This document shows positions 10,201 through 18,734 of a DNA stretch of 64,000 nt, piece after piece. Source of the stretch: an uncultured Oscillospiraceae bacterium (GTDB lineage: Bacteria > Bacillota > Clostridia > Oscillospirales > Ruminococcaceae). A model generated the notes under the pieces. That model was not told the DNA's origin. It saw only the letters and a list, made by a program, of their open reading frames with translations, and did no database searches. Position 1 is the first letter of the stretch. The number at the start of each line of letters is the position of its first letter. The DNA lies in contig UQBC01000002.1 of the NCBI GenBank assembly GCA_900539195.1, forward strand, positions 62,001-126,000. The letters run 5' to 3'. The translations under genes were made by a program, and so were the position numbers.

Positions 10201-13200
10201 TGCGGATATAAGTGTCTGCATGACGGCGAGGGTCAGGTAGATGAAGACAGCGCCAACAAGGTGTGCAGTGAGTGCGGTGCGAAAATTTACGCAAAGGTAA
10301 CTACTGCCGACGGAAAGGTAAAGTATTTCGACGACATAACCGAGGGCTTACGGTATGCGGATAAGGCTGAAAACAAGGGCTGTGTTTTCACTCTTGTAAC
10401 AACCGGTGGACTTGAGAACGATATTACATTGTCAAGCGGTCAGTTTACTATTACCGCGATCGACGACAATTATATCAACGCTTATACACGGAAGATCAAT
10501 ATTAAGGGTGCAGAAATTACTGTTGAGAACTGCGCTTTTAATTGCTTTGTAGGTTTATATAGCGGTTCTCTTACATACCCTGAAGGCTCGACCTCCGTTT
10601 GCATTAACGGTATTAGTGTATTTGGCGGTACTTTAAATATCAGTGACGGCGTAAGTGAAAACTTCGGTGCTAATAAATTTACTATATCAGACACTGCAAC
10701 GGACGCAAAGGTGACTATAGGCGGCGGTATTTACGGTGAGATCAAACTCGGACAGTATACGTTTAAGGATATACTGGCAAGCGGCACTCGCTTAATAAGC
10801 GTTGAATACTCGCAGGAGACTGATGAGATAATAGCTACTAATGAATTATTATACAGCATTGTTTCCGAACAAAACACCTTGGGCGTTGATGATGACAAAG
10901 ACTATCGGTTTGTCAAGTGCGACCATAAGAATGAGGACGGCAGTTATGCCTTTAATGAGGGCGGTATATGCAAATACTGTAACTCTGAGTTTGCCGCAAG
11001 CGTAAGCTATACAGCAGACGGCGGCGAAAAGACAGAACTGTTCAGCGATATATGCGACGCTTTTGACAAGGCTAATGAGATAGGTACGGCTACTATAACG
11101 CTGTATAAGAATATTGAAAACAACGAATTTACACGGGAGATTACCGTTACGGGCAATGTAACGCTTAATCTGAACGGTAAAACACTGGGTGGTGCCGGCG
11201 GAACGAATATGCAGGTATCCGACGGTGGTACGCTTACCGTAGACGGCGATGGCGATTTGCAGATGTTTATTAACGTTAATGAAAACTCAAAATCAGTCAT
11301 TAACGGCGGTGAATTAACCTATGTGAGAGTTTACGAAGAAGGCAACGCAGAAATCAAAGGCGGCGTTATAAACTATCTGGAAATTTACGGCAACGCAAAA
11401 ATCAGCGGCGGTAAATTCAACATTATCAAGACAGCAAACGGCAGTCTTGAATCTGTTCTGGCTGACGGTTATGCTTATAAAAAGAACGGCGGTTCATGGC
11501 TTTCAATTGCAGAACGTGCTGAGAAAGAATATAACAGCTCGGATAACGATGGTCGACCGGTAAATGTAGAAGAAGCGCCGATAAAGAGCGCAAGTATTGC
11601 GTGGGTAGGCGAAGAAGCGCCTGTTATATACCGTAACGGAGAGAAATATTTATACGTCGATATTACATACGAATTGGCGGTCGGTTCAAGGGGTGCAACC
11701 TATTCGGATTTTGTAAACGGCAATAATCGCATTAAAGATTATAATTTGTACAATAAATATATGGTACACTGTTATGAAATCGGTAAGCTTGCGGCTAAAG
11801 ACGGCGAGGTTGAATATTACATTGTACTTAAGTGCAACGGATACGAATATAAGTCGAATGTGCTTAAGCTTACACTTGCGACCTGCTCACACCCGAAGGA
11901 TAGCTTTTCATACGAAAACGACGGTTTTGTAATCTGCGGTATATGTGATGCATTGATAGAAGCCGAGGTAGTAGATGCTGACGGCAAGTCGTTAGGCTAT
12001 GCGGATATAGAGAGTGCCATAAAGCTGGCACAGGAGAACGAGGGCAGCACTGTAAAGCTGATGTCGGAAGGAGTATCTGAGTCCGTTACCGTGACAGGCG
12101 GCAGGTTTACTGTTGACTTTAACGGTAAGAAGGTATTTTATCAGTTCGATGTCAACGGCGGTGACGTGACTTTCACTTCTTCGGTAAAACAAGCCGATGT
12201 AGAAACTCTGATAAGCGGAATCGAAGTAAACGGAACTGACGCTAAGGTTACAATTGACGGTAAAATCAAGCTGGGAAGAGTAAGAACATTAAGCGGTACG
12301 CTTACAGTAAACAGTACCGATGGTTATATCGGTGAACTGTCAATAGAAGGCGCAAAGACTGATGTAGACGGTGCAAGAATCGGTGCACTGAGAACTTTCG
12401 GCGGTGAAGCGGTCATTAAAAATGTTACAGCTGATTCTTTAGCTATGTTTGACAACCGCTCCGGTGGAAGCGAATATAATGTCTCTATCGTAAGCGGTAT
12501 GTTCGGCAGTTTCACTTGCGAAAATGGAAGCAATTATACTTTAGGTAGGGCAATTGCGAGTGGAAGCGTAGTTTCGGCCGATAGTATGAATGGCATTACT
12601 GTTTACACATACGAAGCTATTCAGACCATGACCAGTACCTATAGAATTTTTGTTGATAAGTGCAACCATAAGGACAAAAACGGCAGTTATGTGCTTGACG
12701 GTAATCCCTGTCCTTACTGCAATGAGGAAATTGTTGCAACTGTAAGCTATACGGCAAACGGAAGCGAAGAGACAGATCTGTTCAGCGATATTTATGACGC
12801 TTTTGCTAAGGCTAATGAGATAGGTACGGCTACTGTAACGCTGTATAAGGATATCACGGACGATATTACAGATACGATAGCTGTTACAGGCAATGTTACG
12901 CTTGAACTTAACGGTAAAAAGCTCTCAACTCCCGGTTTTGATCCCTACTATACCATAGAAGTGAAGAGCGGTAAGCTGACTGTTAACGGCAGTGGTACAA
13001 TAAAATGTGCTGTCGTTCGCAACGGCGGCGATGCGGAAATCAACGGCGGTATTTTCTCTGACTTCAGAATTGAAGACGGCGGTAACGCTGTAATTAATGG
13101 CGGCAAATTCAACAGCATAAAGGTTTCAGGCGAAGGCAGAAACGTAGGACAGCTTCTTGCGGATGGCTATGCCTATAAGAATTTCGACGGCTTCTGGTCT

Positions 13201-16200
13201 ACTGTTGCAGAACGTGAAAAGCGGGATATAGCAAGTGTAAACGTACTGGAAGCGCCGATAAAGAGTGCAACAATTACCGCTGAGGACGAGTCACCGATAA
13301 TATACCGTAACGGTAATAACTCTGTGGATTACACGGCTAATGTGACATATTCGGGAAATGAAACACTCTATGTTACCGGATGCTTAATTGACGGAACGGT
13401 AATAAAGGAAAAAACAGAATTATTAAACGGTCGCTGTCGTTTAGGCAGCCGTGAAGTTGCCGATGTGGTGGCAGAAGACGGAGAAATCCAATATTACTGC
13501 ATATTTACCTATGACGGATATGATTATAAGTCGAATGTGGTAACGCTTACAGTAGCTACCTGTCAGCACCCCGTCGAAAGCGTAAAATGTGACGATAACG
13601 GTTGTGTATGCGGTATATGCAACAGAGCACTACCGGCTTCGGTAGAGCTGTCTGACGGCACGTTATCGTATTACGAAAACTGGAATGACGCTATCGGCGC
13701 TGCCGAGGAAAGCGAAGGCTGTACATTAAAGCTGTTAGACTACAGTGGTGTTAATGATGGTGAAATATTTGACATAAGCAAGGGTAGATTTACCGTTGAT
13801 TTAAATAAAAATGACGGCAACACAGCATTTGCGTTTGATGTCAAGGGCGGAGATATAACGTTTACGGCATCGCAAGAAGCCTCAAGTTCACTTACCGGTG
13901 TAACGGTATCGGGTGAGAATGCCAATGTTTTAATTGACAGTAAAGCCACATTGAATTATTTAGTTGTAAATTCCGGAAAGGTTAGTGCCGATGGTGCTAA
14001 TATCGGCGCAATAACGATAAACGGCGGAGACACGGTCATCAATGATGTTAATGCCGATTATTTAAGCATGAAAGCAGACACGACCGGTGGAAGCGGATAT
14101 AATGTCTCTATAGTAAGCGGTACGTTCAACATCTTCACTTGCGAAAATGAAAGCAATTATACTTTAGGCAGGGCAATTGCGAGCGGAAGCAGAGTTATAG
14201 GCTTAAATGCGATTGTCGGTTCAGGTTTCAAATATGCTGAAATTCAGAGCATGACCAAAGCCAATTATCTTAATGTTATAAAGTGCGACCATAAGGACGC
14301 AAACGACAGTTATGCGCTTGACGGAAACCTTTGTCCTTACTGCAATGAGGAAATCGCCGCAACTGTAAGCTATACTACGGCAAACGGCGGCGAAATGACA
14401 GATCTGTTCAGCGATATTTATGACGCTTTTGCCAAGGCTAATGAGGTAGGTACGGCTACAATAACGCTGTATAAGGATATTGAAAACAGCGAACTTACAC
14501 GGGGCATTAACGTTACGGGCAATGTAACGCTTGCACTGAACGGTAAAAAACTGGGTTACAGTTTTGTTTCTCTTATTATAGAGGTATCCGACGGTGGTAT
14601 GCTTACCGTAGACGGCGATGGCAATATGCAGATGCCTATTATCGTTAACGAAAACGCAAAATTAACCGTCAACGGCGGTGAAATCGCCACGGTGATGATT
14701 TATAAAGACGGTGACGCAGTAATAGGCGGCGGCTTTATAGAAGATCTGGTCGTTAACGGTAACGCAAAACTCAGCGGCGGTAAATTCTACAACCTCGAGA
14801 TAGCAAACGGCAGTCTTGAATCTATTCTGGCTGACGGTTATGCTTATAAAAAGGATGGCGGTTCATGGCTTTCAATTGCAGAACGTGCTAAGGAAAAATA
14901 TTACAGCTGGAATAACGAAGATAAACCTGTGAGTGTAGAAGAAGCACCGATAAAGAGTGCAACGCTTAGCACAGAAATAAACAAGCTGTATCGCAACAGC
15001 AACGCAAATCCCATGCTGAAGTTCAACCTTGCTCTTGCTCACGGCTCGAACCTGAACGACTCGTATGTAAGTAAGAGATACGGTATAAACTCCTATGTAA
15101 GCGGAGATATAATTTATAGCAGCTTAAGCGCACTTGTAAAGGACGCTAAATTGTCGGCAGACGAAATAATTGATAAGGCGGGCAACAGCGTTGCTGCCAA
15201 GATATACTTCGTAGTTATTACCGATGACGGCTATGAAATAAAGTCGAACACTGTAAGCATAGACCTTGTTGACTGTGATCATTCTCAGGTGGTCGATCCT
15301 ACAGCGGACAAGGAAACCGCAGGTAATATTACCGAGCCGACATATTGCGAGATATGCGAGAGCAAGTTCAATGCAAAGATAACAAAGGGCGACGATGTCA
15401 AGTATTATAACGATCTTGACGAGGCTGCGAAAGACGCTCAGAAGAGCGAAAACGAGGGCTGTACCTTATATCCGCTTTATAACAAGAACGGATACGGCGG
15501 TCAGTTAGTCATAACCGAAGGTAACTTCACGCTCAAGTACGCAGTTCGTACAGCGTTCTCACGTCCGATCATCATAAACGGCAAGGCAAAGCTGACGGTT
15601 ACGGGACGTTGTGCGGTGACAGCGTTTGAGAATCAAGACGCATTCATAGTGAGGGGCGGTGATGTCACATTTGACGGGCTTGCAACAGGCAGCAATGTGA
15701 CCATAAACGGCGGAAATGTTACAATGACTGCCAACAACATAAATTGCCTTACTATAAACGGCGGTAATGTATCCATTTCGTCAGGTGGGTTTGCCGAAAT
15801 CATAACTAATGCCCCGAATAAGGTGATAGCCGATTATATCGATCCCGGCTTCTGGGTACAGGACAGAGGAACAAAAGAGTGGATAGATATATACAGTCTT
15901 AATAAGGCAACGGCATCATCGACAAACGGACTTACGGTACGGTTGTGTCCGATGCAGATAATCAAGCCGATTGATACTGTATATTACACCAACGGCTATT
16001 ATCCGGGCGACATACCGTCACTTCAAATAAGTGCAGTGCCGTGGTATTCAGGCGAGGTCGACGCAAAAGTTGCTTATCAGTGGATCGGCATTGATGAAAA
16101 CGGCAACGAAACAGAGATAGAGGGCGCTACAGACAGAAAGCTGTCGCTCGAAAATCTCACAACGGGCAGGTACTACTGCCGTCTTACCTACAGCAATGCT

Positions 16201-18675
16201 ACAACGGCGGGAGTTTCGATGAAGTCGGACGTTGTAACGGCTACGATAACCGAATGTGAGCATTCCGGAGGAGAGGCTACCTGCACCAAAAAGGCAAAGT
16301 GTGAAATATGCGGTGCGGAGTATGGCGAAACTAAGCCACACAGCTATGCGCAAATAAAATTGCCTGAGTATCTTAAATCTGCGGCTACCTGCACTGCAAA
16401 GGCTGTATACTATACTTCCTGCACAGAATGCGGACGGTCAAGCGAGGGTACAGCCGATGAAGCAACATTCGAGTACGGAAACGCACTCGGTCACAAGTAC
16501 GGTGAGTGGGTATCAAACGGTGACGGAACTCATACAAGAGTTTGCGCTAATGACAGCACACACACTGAAACAAAGGCTTGTCACGGCGGCAAGGCTACTT
16601 GCACGGCAAAGGCTATATGTGAGGTCTGCGGTAAGGCTTACGGCGAAATGAAGCCGCACAGCTATACGCATAAAAAGTCGCCTGAGTATCTTAAATCTGC
16701 GGCAACCTGCACTGCAAAGGCTGTATATTATACGTCCTGCGCAGACTGTGGACTGTCAAGCAAGGGTACAGCCGATGAAGCAACATTCGAGTACGGAAAT
16801 GCGCTCGGACACAAGTACGGTGAGTGGGTATCAAACGGTGACGGAACTCATTCAAGAGTCTGCGCTAATGACAGCACACACATCGAAACAAAGAATTGTC
16901 ACGGCGGCAAGGCTACTTGCACGGCAAAGGCTATATGTGAGGTCTGCGGTAAGGCTTACGGCAAAATGACAGCCCACACATTCACGGCAAAGAGCACTGT
17001 TTCAAGATATCTTAAGAAAGCGGCTACCTGCACTGAAAAATCCGAATACTATGTATCGTGCGCAGGTTGCGGACTTTCAAGCAAGGGTACGAAGAGTGAG
17101 GCAACTTTTGAAGGAAGCGCACTCGGACATTTGCTTACTCAGTGGAACGTTACAGACGCAAGCTGTACTGAAAGCGGTTCTGAGGAAAGACACTGCACCA
17201 GATGTGACTATAAACAGACGCAGATCATTCCTGCAAAGGGTCACACATTCGGTGAATGGAAGATAACAAAGAATGTCGGTTGCGTTACCGACGGAGAGCA
17301 AACCAGAGAGTGTACGGTATGCGGCAGTAAGGAAACTAAGGTCATTGCGGCAACAGGCGTACACGTTTATGGTGGATGGAAGGTGACAAAGGCACCGACC
17401 TGTACAACAGCAGGAGTTAAGGAAAGAACCTGCACAGGTTGCAATGCAAAGGAAACAATGACATTGCAGGCAACAGGACACAAGTATACAACAAGCACCG
17501 TAAAGCCGACATATTCCGCAAAGGGATATACGCTTTATAAATGCTCTTTGTGCGGCAAATCATATAAGAGCAATTACACCAATATGCTTGTGCTGCCCTC
17601 TGTAAGCGGTCTGAAAGCAACATCAAGAACTGATAAATCAATAACCTTAGGCTGGAACAGAAACGCCAATGCCACCGGATATGTGATAGAGTATTATAAC
17701 GGTGCCAAGTGGGTCAAGAAGTCCACAGTGACAAAGAACACAACCGTTAAGTATACTGTATCTTCGCTGAAACCGGGTACGGTAAACAAATTCAGAATAA
17801 GGGCGTATAAGGCAACAAATTACAGCGCATATTCCTATATCACTGTAAACACACTTCCGTCGGCTGTAAGCGGTTTCAAGACGGTATCAAAGACAAGTTC
17901 GACATCTACGCTTAGATGGAACAAGAACACAAGCGCAGACGGATATATAATTGAACGTTATATCGTTAACAGGTGGATACAGACGCAGAAGGTTGTAGGA
18001 AGCGGCAATGTAAGCACAACCATAAAGAGCCTGACAGCCGGAAGCACAAACAAGCTCCGCATAAGAGCCTACAAGACAATCAACAAAAAGACGGAATACA
18101 GTTCGTATACTTATCTTAACGTCAGGACAAAGCCTGCCCAGATGACAGGACTTAAAGCAAAGAGTAAGACGAATAACACAGTTACACTGCAGTGGAACAA
18201 GAACGCTACAGCAGACAGTGTGTTTATTGAAAAGTATGACGGCTCAAAGTGGGTAAATGTAAAGAAGCTTTCAGCAGGCTTTACGACATACACGGTGTGC
18301 AAACTCAGCTCCGGCAGAACGTACCGCTTCCGTGTAAGAGCATACAGAGCGGGAGAGTACAGCGGTTATACCTATCTCAATGTAAATACAAGACCGTATA
18401 CGACCACCGGAATGAAGTCAAAGAGCGTTACCAAAAACTCTATAGTGCTTCAGTGGAACAAGAACACAAGTGCCGATGGTTACAGCATTGAAAAGTATGA
18501 CGGCAAAAAGTGGGTACAGGTAAAGCGCTACACTTCAAACAAAAGCACGACCTACACAATCAAGGGTCTTAAGGCAAGAACGACTTATAAGTTCAGAATG
18601 AGAGCATATAAGACGATAGGAAAAGTTAACGAGTACAGCGCATATACTTATTGCAATGTGACCACAGCAAAATAA
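4270..18675 (+). CDS. giant secreted Cys/His-module repeat protein with four FN3 domains
   Basis: A 4801-residue, intact reading frame. Residues 1-29 are a classic signal peptide ending in AFA. Residues about 45-360 resemble the beta-helical carbohydrate-binding-like domains of gut Firmicutes (WSWDHDTKTLTLNG start). From about residue 578 to 3990 there are 13 modules. Each opens with a short Cys/His knuckle (patterns such as HxxxxxGxCxxC) and continues into Gly/Asn-rich strands with recurring phrases such as LNGKKL and VNGG, typical of right-handed beta-helix repeats. Residues about 4000-4445 hold Cys-rich repeats of the GHxxGEW...C...G...C..C type, and about 4446-4801 four fibronectin type III domains. 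No LPxTG signal, dockerin, SLH or enzymatic motif was found, so anchoring is unexplained. Probably a cell-surface or matrix adhesin/stalk; the ligand is unknown. Co-transcribed with the receiver-like gene upstream. Confidence 0.8.
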   Translation: MKKKFVRLISAVLSAAMTLTAVPLSAFAEGEAHTHDGESNVITTPLDFREKTADESGDGWSWDHDTKTLTLNGVNIQATTEENMMSVVTVPDGTKIVLNGENTIVQTDTLESDTYVLSAVNNKEVNCDGTMTISGDGVLNAENRSTDSMARSLGGSIILNGGTVNATGTVKTNSLEIHNDGVLNANATTASFEGVAVNVSGGITVDGNGSLTAVGCANESTLNSAILLTSNFGDKISVSENGSITVPEGNAARVGIYYSGNNGDGMDAEISGGKVTAYGAKYGIYKVNLIMSGTGSVYTTGGSYAIGQTVPTIDKDEFVVKGSTEFKAEESAVTGEVKLNGGYYEIDGADAKTVVIKPDTSPRIILGNQIGIFKTEEYEIIEDMDMTDIKLKGTVYFDITLKNMSDEEFADARGYFGGDEPDLLASIIKTDYGWVCMVCDTEFSVTYDTDNTLTIKCGDIVSNTVQVKSNANRFNKVTQGDNTNRTVFYTNTSQEEKDNYKLVSTYTVDSESISYNWYSTNSAYSADELGAAVSGSNGEFKLADNIPAGNYVLYCDITYSDGDSTETVTEKFTFTYKECAHENGYSDGKCTNCGALCDHSDIDIGMGKCNKCERQFVATISTDGNAPTGYDTLADCLDSITADTGNYVKIYQDIGDTSATATLDTIDVKHNVMIDLNGHKLNNIKLGVNKLGVNKDVTLTLTGTAGSYVTQVYVRKGGGSFIIDSEANVEFNTIFVEDSARLAVNDGAKVTTEQLTVIASVADDGTTTTSVKLATGMKLGGLTYHRQNNSGALKLGNLLDVTRQALRREDNGNYLDLYKEYGSMGYSVALTVVEHTDADHKYSDGTGKCEECGKPCEHGGDINTDTGICSICGAVVSVALYTDKNGSLKYVDTDELDSLLNEYNGSGTIKLFKDYSKPSAQYDLYGELTIDLNGRQFKIRSITPCKSGKLTIKNSGNPVMLGCNVYPTNDASYAGGTLIIDGDVVLDTSIYVYDSSTVILKAGAYQAGLYARDSKTLYDMLGEGKAFFKTDGTLFNANVKEISSSETLTIKDHSHTYVDGECGCGYVCPHSDVNSETGKCNECEYQYAAVIVKDGAAASVYKETEMEAAFEAADSDANTGCTLRVYKNYTGSYKTLSGKFTLWIAEEANVGALTVSGDITVTGSKKNNSIYGDFNVADGGKLTFDENCGAKGTVSVGAGTFDCYCSIGITLNINDASSDVILHGGSFRKICYNGGGDRANAEILTLLAENRMFMKYPNAETIDGSKTLLKDGLATVFVTSHEDHSYDSTTGKCTICGKRCGHTDVDSKTGMCKTCQYEFVATLTVGDKVTGFDSLSDCLSKTSEDSENYVKIYKNIDDRTTINVNHTVTVDLNGHKLYYIELKVNNDNGAGNLTLTGSEDSYISQVDVCGGRTFKIDSYANINFETIFVEAGARFEVSYGANVTVNTLVVKESLKLYGRTTTSVRLATGMRIGTLMYELDRNSGSGNLLLYSLLGEGKALQYDNSGEYVDIYEKFTSKIIHDSFTVVDHYEHSYDKATGKCVCGYVCPHSDVDSKTGVCSICEYQLTAGISGVGTAKYFDNIDNAFTAALSAENNGCTLTLYKHCEITQNVEIGNTTVTVDVNGCSLGGEADISVNNGGVLYLKDSRKSTYYGCIDAPFSVNGGTLINGTADGGSSAADVLNLVINSAKCVEIYGGIFENVYIAHASGVALYGGRYNTICGEESNTPVNALLAKGYAFATLNSVTHLPESIVDGSAKTIGEGIRNVTVVAHEHRYNVETGKCPCGVCALAIFTETTQSSETYTFIESETQFKNIAENEADGVLKLTGDVDCIVKGIIINGNKTIDMNGHTLNVSVGTEEISAVAVYGNVTFENSGSSRAVINATGVYSYGMVTVNGDIEFDTFATFEDGDALINAGVFKSIYVQGRSVIEILGSGKALASESGEILNASVQQIYKAGDNIFVTAHPKHTYDDHGNCACGYKCLHDGEGQVDEDSANKVCSECGAKIYAKVTTADGKVKYFDDITEGLRYADKAENKGCVFTLVTTGGLENDITLSSGQFTITAIDDNYINAYTRKINIKGAEITVENCAFNCFVGLYSGSLTYPEGSTSVCINGISVFGGTLNISDGVSENFGANKFTISDTATDAKVTIGGGIYGEIKLGQYTFKDILASGTRLISVEYSQETDEIIATNELLYSIVSEQNTLGVDDDKDYRFVKCDHKNEDGSYAFNEGGICKYCNSEFAASVSYTADGGEKTELFSDICDAFDKANEIGTATITLYKNIENNEFTREITVTGNVTLNLNGKTLGGAGGTNMQVSDGGTLTVDGDGDLQMFINVNENSKSVINGGELTYVRVYEEGNAEIKGGVINYLEIYGNAKISGGKFNIIKTANGSLESVLADGYAYKKNGGSWLSIAERAEKEYNSSDNDGRPVNVEEAPIKSASIAWVGEEAPVIYRNGEKYLYVDITYELAVGSRGATYSDFVNGNNRIKDYNLYNKYMVHCYEIGKLAAKDGEVEYYIVLKCNGYEYKSNVLKLTLATCSHPKDSFSYENDGFVICGICDALIEAEVVDADGKSLGYADIESAIKLAQENEGSTVKLMSEGVSESVTVTGGRFTVDFNGKKVFYQFDVNGGDVTFTSSVKQADVETLISGIEVNGTDAKVTIDGKIKLGRVRTLSGTLTVNSTDGYIGELSIEGAKTDVDGARIGALRTFGGEAVIKNVTADSLAMFDNRSGGSEYNVSIVSGMFGSFTCENGSNYTLGRAIASGSVVSADSMNGITVYTYEAIQTMTSTYRIFVDKCNHKDKNGSYVLDGNPCPYCNEEIVATVSYTANGSEETDLFSDIYDAFAKANEIGTATVTLYKDITDDITDTIAVTGNVTLELNGKKLSTPGFDPYYTIEVKSGKLTVNGSGTIKCAVVRNGGDAEINGGIFSDFRIEDGGNAVINGGKFNSIKVSGEGRNVGQLLADGYAYKNFDGFWSTVAEREKRDIASVNVLEAPIKSATITAEDESPIIYRNGNNSVDYTANVTYSGNETLYVTGCLIDGTVIKEKTELLNGRCRLGSREVADVVAEDGEIQYYCIFTYDGYDYKSNVVTLTVATCQHPVESVKCDDNGCVCGICNRALPASVELSDGTLSYYENWNDAIGAAEESEGCTLKLLDYSGVNDGEIFDISKGRFTVDLNKNDGNTAFAFDVKGGDITFTASQEASSSLTGVTVSGENANVLIDSKATLNYLVVNSGKVSADGANIGAITINGGDTVINDVNADYLSMKADTTGGSGYNVSIVSGTFNIFTCENESNYTLGRAIASGSRVIGLNAIVGSGFKYAEIQSMTKANYLNVIKCDHKDANDSYALDGNLCPYCNEEIAATVSYTTANGGEMTDLFSDIYDAFAKANEVGTATITLYKDIENSELTRGINVTGNVTLALNGKKLGYSFVSLIIEVSDGGMLTVDGDGNMQMPIIVNENAKLTVNGGEIATVMIYKDGDAVIGGGFIEDLVVNGNAKLSGGKFYNLEIANGSLESILADGYAYKKDGGSWLSIAERAKEKYYSWNNEDKPVSVEEAPIKSATLSTEINKLYRNSNANPMLKFNLALAHGSNLNDSYVSKRYGINSYVSGDIIYSSLSALVKDAKLSADEIIDKAGNSVAAKIYFVVITDDGYEIKSNTVSIDLVDCDHSQVVDPTADKETAGNITEPTYCEICESKFNAKITKGDDVKYYNDLDEAAKDAQKSENEGCTLYPLYNKNGYGGQLVITEGNFTLKYAVRTAFSRPIIINGKAKLTVTGRCAVTAFENQDAFIVRGGDVTFDGLATGSNVTINGGNVTMTANNINCLTINGGNVSISSGGFAEIITNAPNKVIADYIDPGFWVQDRGTKEWIDIYSLNKATASSTNGLTVRLCPMQIIKPIDTVYYTNGYYPGDIPSLQISAVPWYSGEVDAKVAYQWIGIDENGNETEIEGATDRKLSLENLTTGRYYCRLTYSNATTAGVSMKSDVVTATITECEHSGGEATCTKKAKCEICGAEYGETKPHSYAQIKLPEYLKSAATCTAKAVYYTSCTECGRSSEGTADEATFEYGNALGHKYGEWVSNGDGTHTRVCANDSTHTETKACHGGKATCTAKAICEVCGKAYGEMKPHSYTHKKSPEYLKSAATCTAKAVYYTSCADCGLSSKGTADEATFEYGNALGHKYGEWVSNGDGTHSRVCANDSTHIETKNCHGGKATCTAKAICEVCGKAYGKMTAHTFTAKSTVSRYLKKAATCTEKSEYYVSCAGCGLSSKGTKSEATFEGSALGHLLTQWNVTDASCTESGSEERHCTRCDYKQTQIIPAKGHTFGEWKITKNVGCVTDGEQTRECTVCGSKETKVIAATGVHVYGGWKVTKAPTCTTAGVKERTCTGCNAKETMTLQATGHKYTTSTVKPTYSAKGYTLYKCSLCGKSYKSNYTNMLVLPSVSGLKATSRTDKSITLGWNRNANATGYVIEYYNGAKWVKKSTVTKNTTVKYTVSSLKPGTVNKFRIRAYKATNYSAYSYITVNTLPSAVSGFKTVSKTSSTSTLRWNKNTSADGYIIERYIVNRWIQTQKVVGSGNVSTTIKSLTAGSTNKLRIRAYKTINKKTEYSSYTYLNVRTKPAQMTGLKAKSKTNNTVTLQWNKNATADSVFIEKYDGSKWVNVKKLSAGFTTYTVCKLSSGRTYRFRVRAYRAGEYSGYTYLNVNTRPYTTTGMKSKSVTKNSIVLQWNKNTSADGYSIEKYDGKKWVQVKRYTSNKSTTYTIKGLKARTTYKFRMRAYKTIGKVNEYSAYTYCNVTTAK
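10918..15960 (+). repeat. two-module super-repeat, three copies, inside the giant gene
   Basis: Modules 8-13 of the giant protein are organised as three pairs beginning at 10918, 12661 and 14284. In each pair the first module carries a Cys/His knuckle, a segment like FSDIYDAFAKANEIGTAT and the linker EAPIKSA. In the first two pairs the second module carries a segment like YNVSIVSG followed by SNYTLGRAIASGS; the third pair has diverged here. Copies are close at DNA level: for example 11440-11520 and 14809-14890 differ at only a few bases. This points to recent duplication of a unit of about 1.6-1.75 kb. Confidence 0.75.
16363..16998 (+). repeat. tandem 318-bp repeat inside the giant gene
   Basis: A 318-bp (106-residue) unit starting at 16363 is repeated nearly base for base from 16681. 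A third, more diverged partial unit begins about 321 bp further on, near 17000. Each encodes two Cys-rich knuckles and the GHKYGEWVSNGDGTH segment. The near-identity suggests recent expansion or gene conversion, and this stretch could vary in copy number between strains. Confidence 0.8.
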
Positions 18676-18690
18676 GGCATTATAAAAACA

Positions 18691-18723
18691 GCGGGCACCG
18701 GATTTAACCGGTGCCCGTTTTCT
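18691..18723 (+). terminator. bidirectional terminator between giant gene and pnuC
   Basis: GGGCACCGG / CCGGTGCCC stem with a 6-nt loop, followed by GTTTTC on the plus strand and by CTGTTTTTAT on the minus strand. It can end both convergent transcripts (giant gene stop 18675, transporter stop 18735). Confidence 0.85.
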
Positions 18724-18734
18724 GTTATTAAGGA

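Noticed and set aside
6004..15960. CRISPR-like or satellite array
   Set aside because: The periodic repeats are in-frame protein modules within a single intact gene, with units of several hundred bases and no spacer pattern.
16048..16353. Antisense ORFs within the giant gene (for example 101 codons on the minus strand)
   Set aside because: They are shadows of a repetitive, biased coding sequence with no ribosome sites or recognisable domains.
18400..18675. LPxTG sorting signal or dockerin at the end of the giant protein
   Set aside because: The C-terminus is a complete FN3 domain ending in NVTTAK; no sorting motif, hydrophobic tail or calcium-binding dockerin repeats are present.
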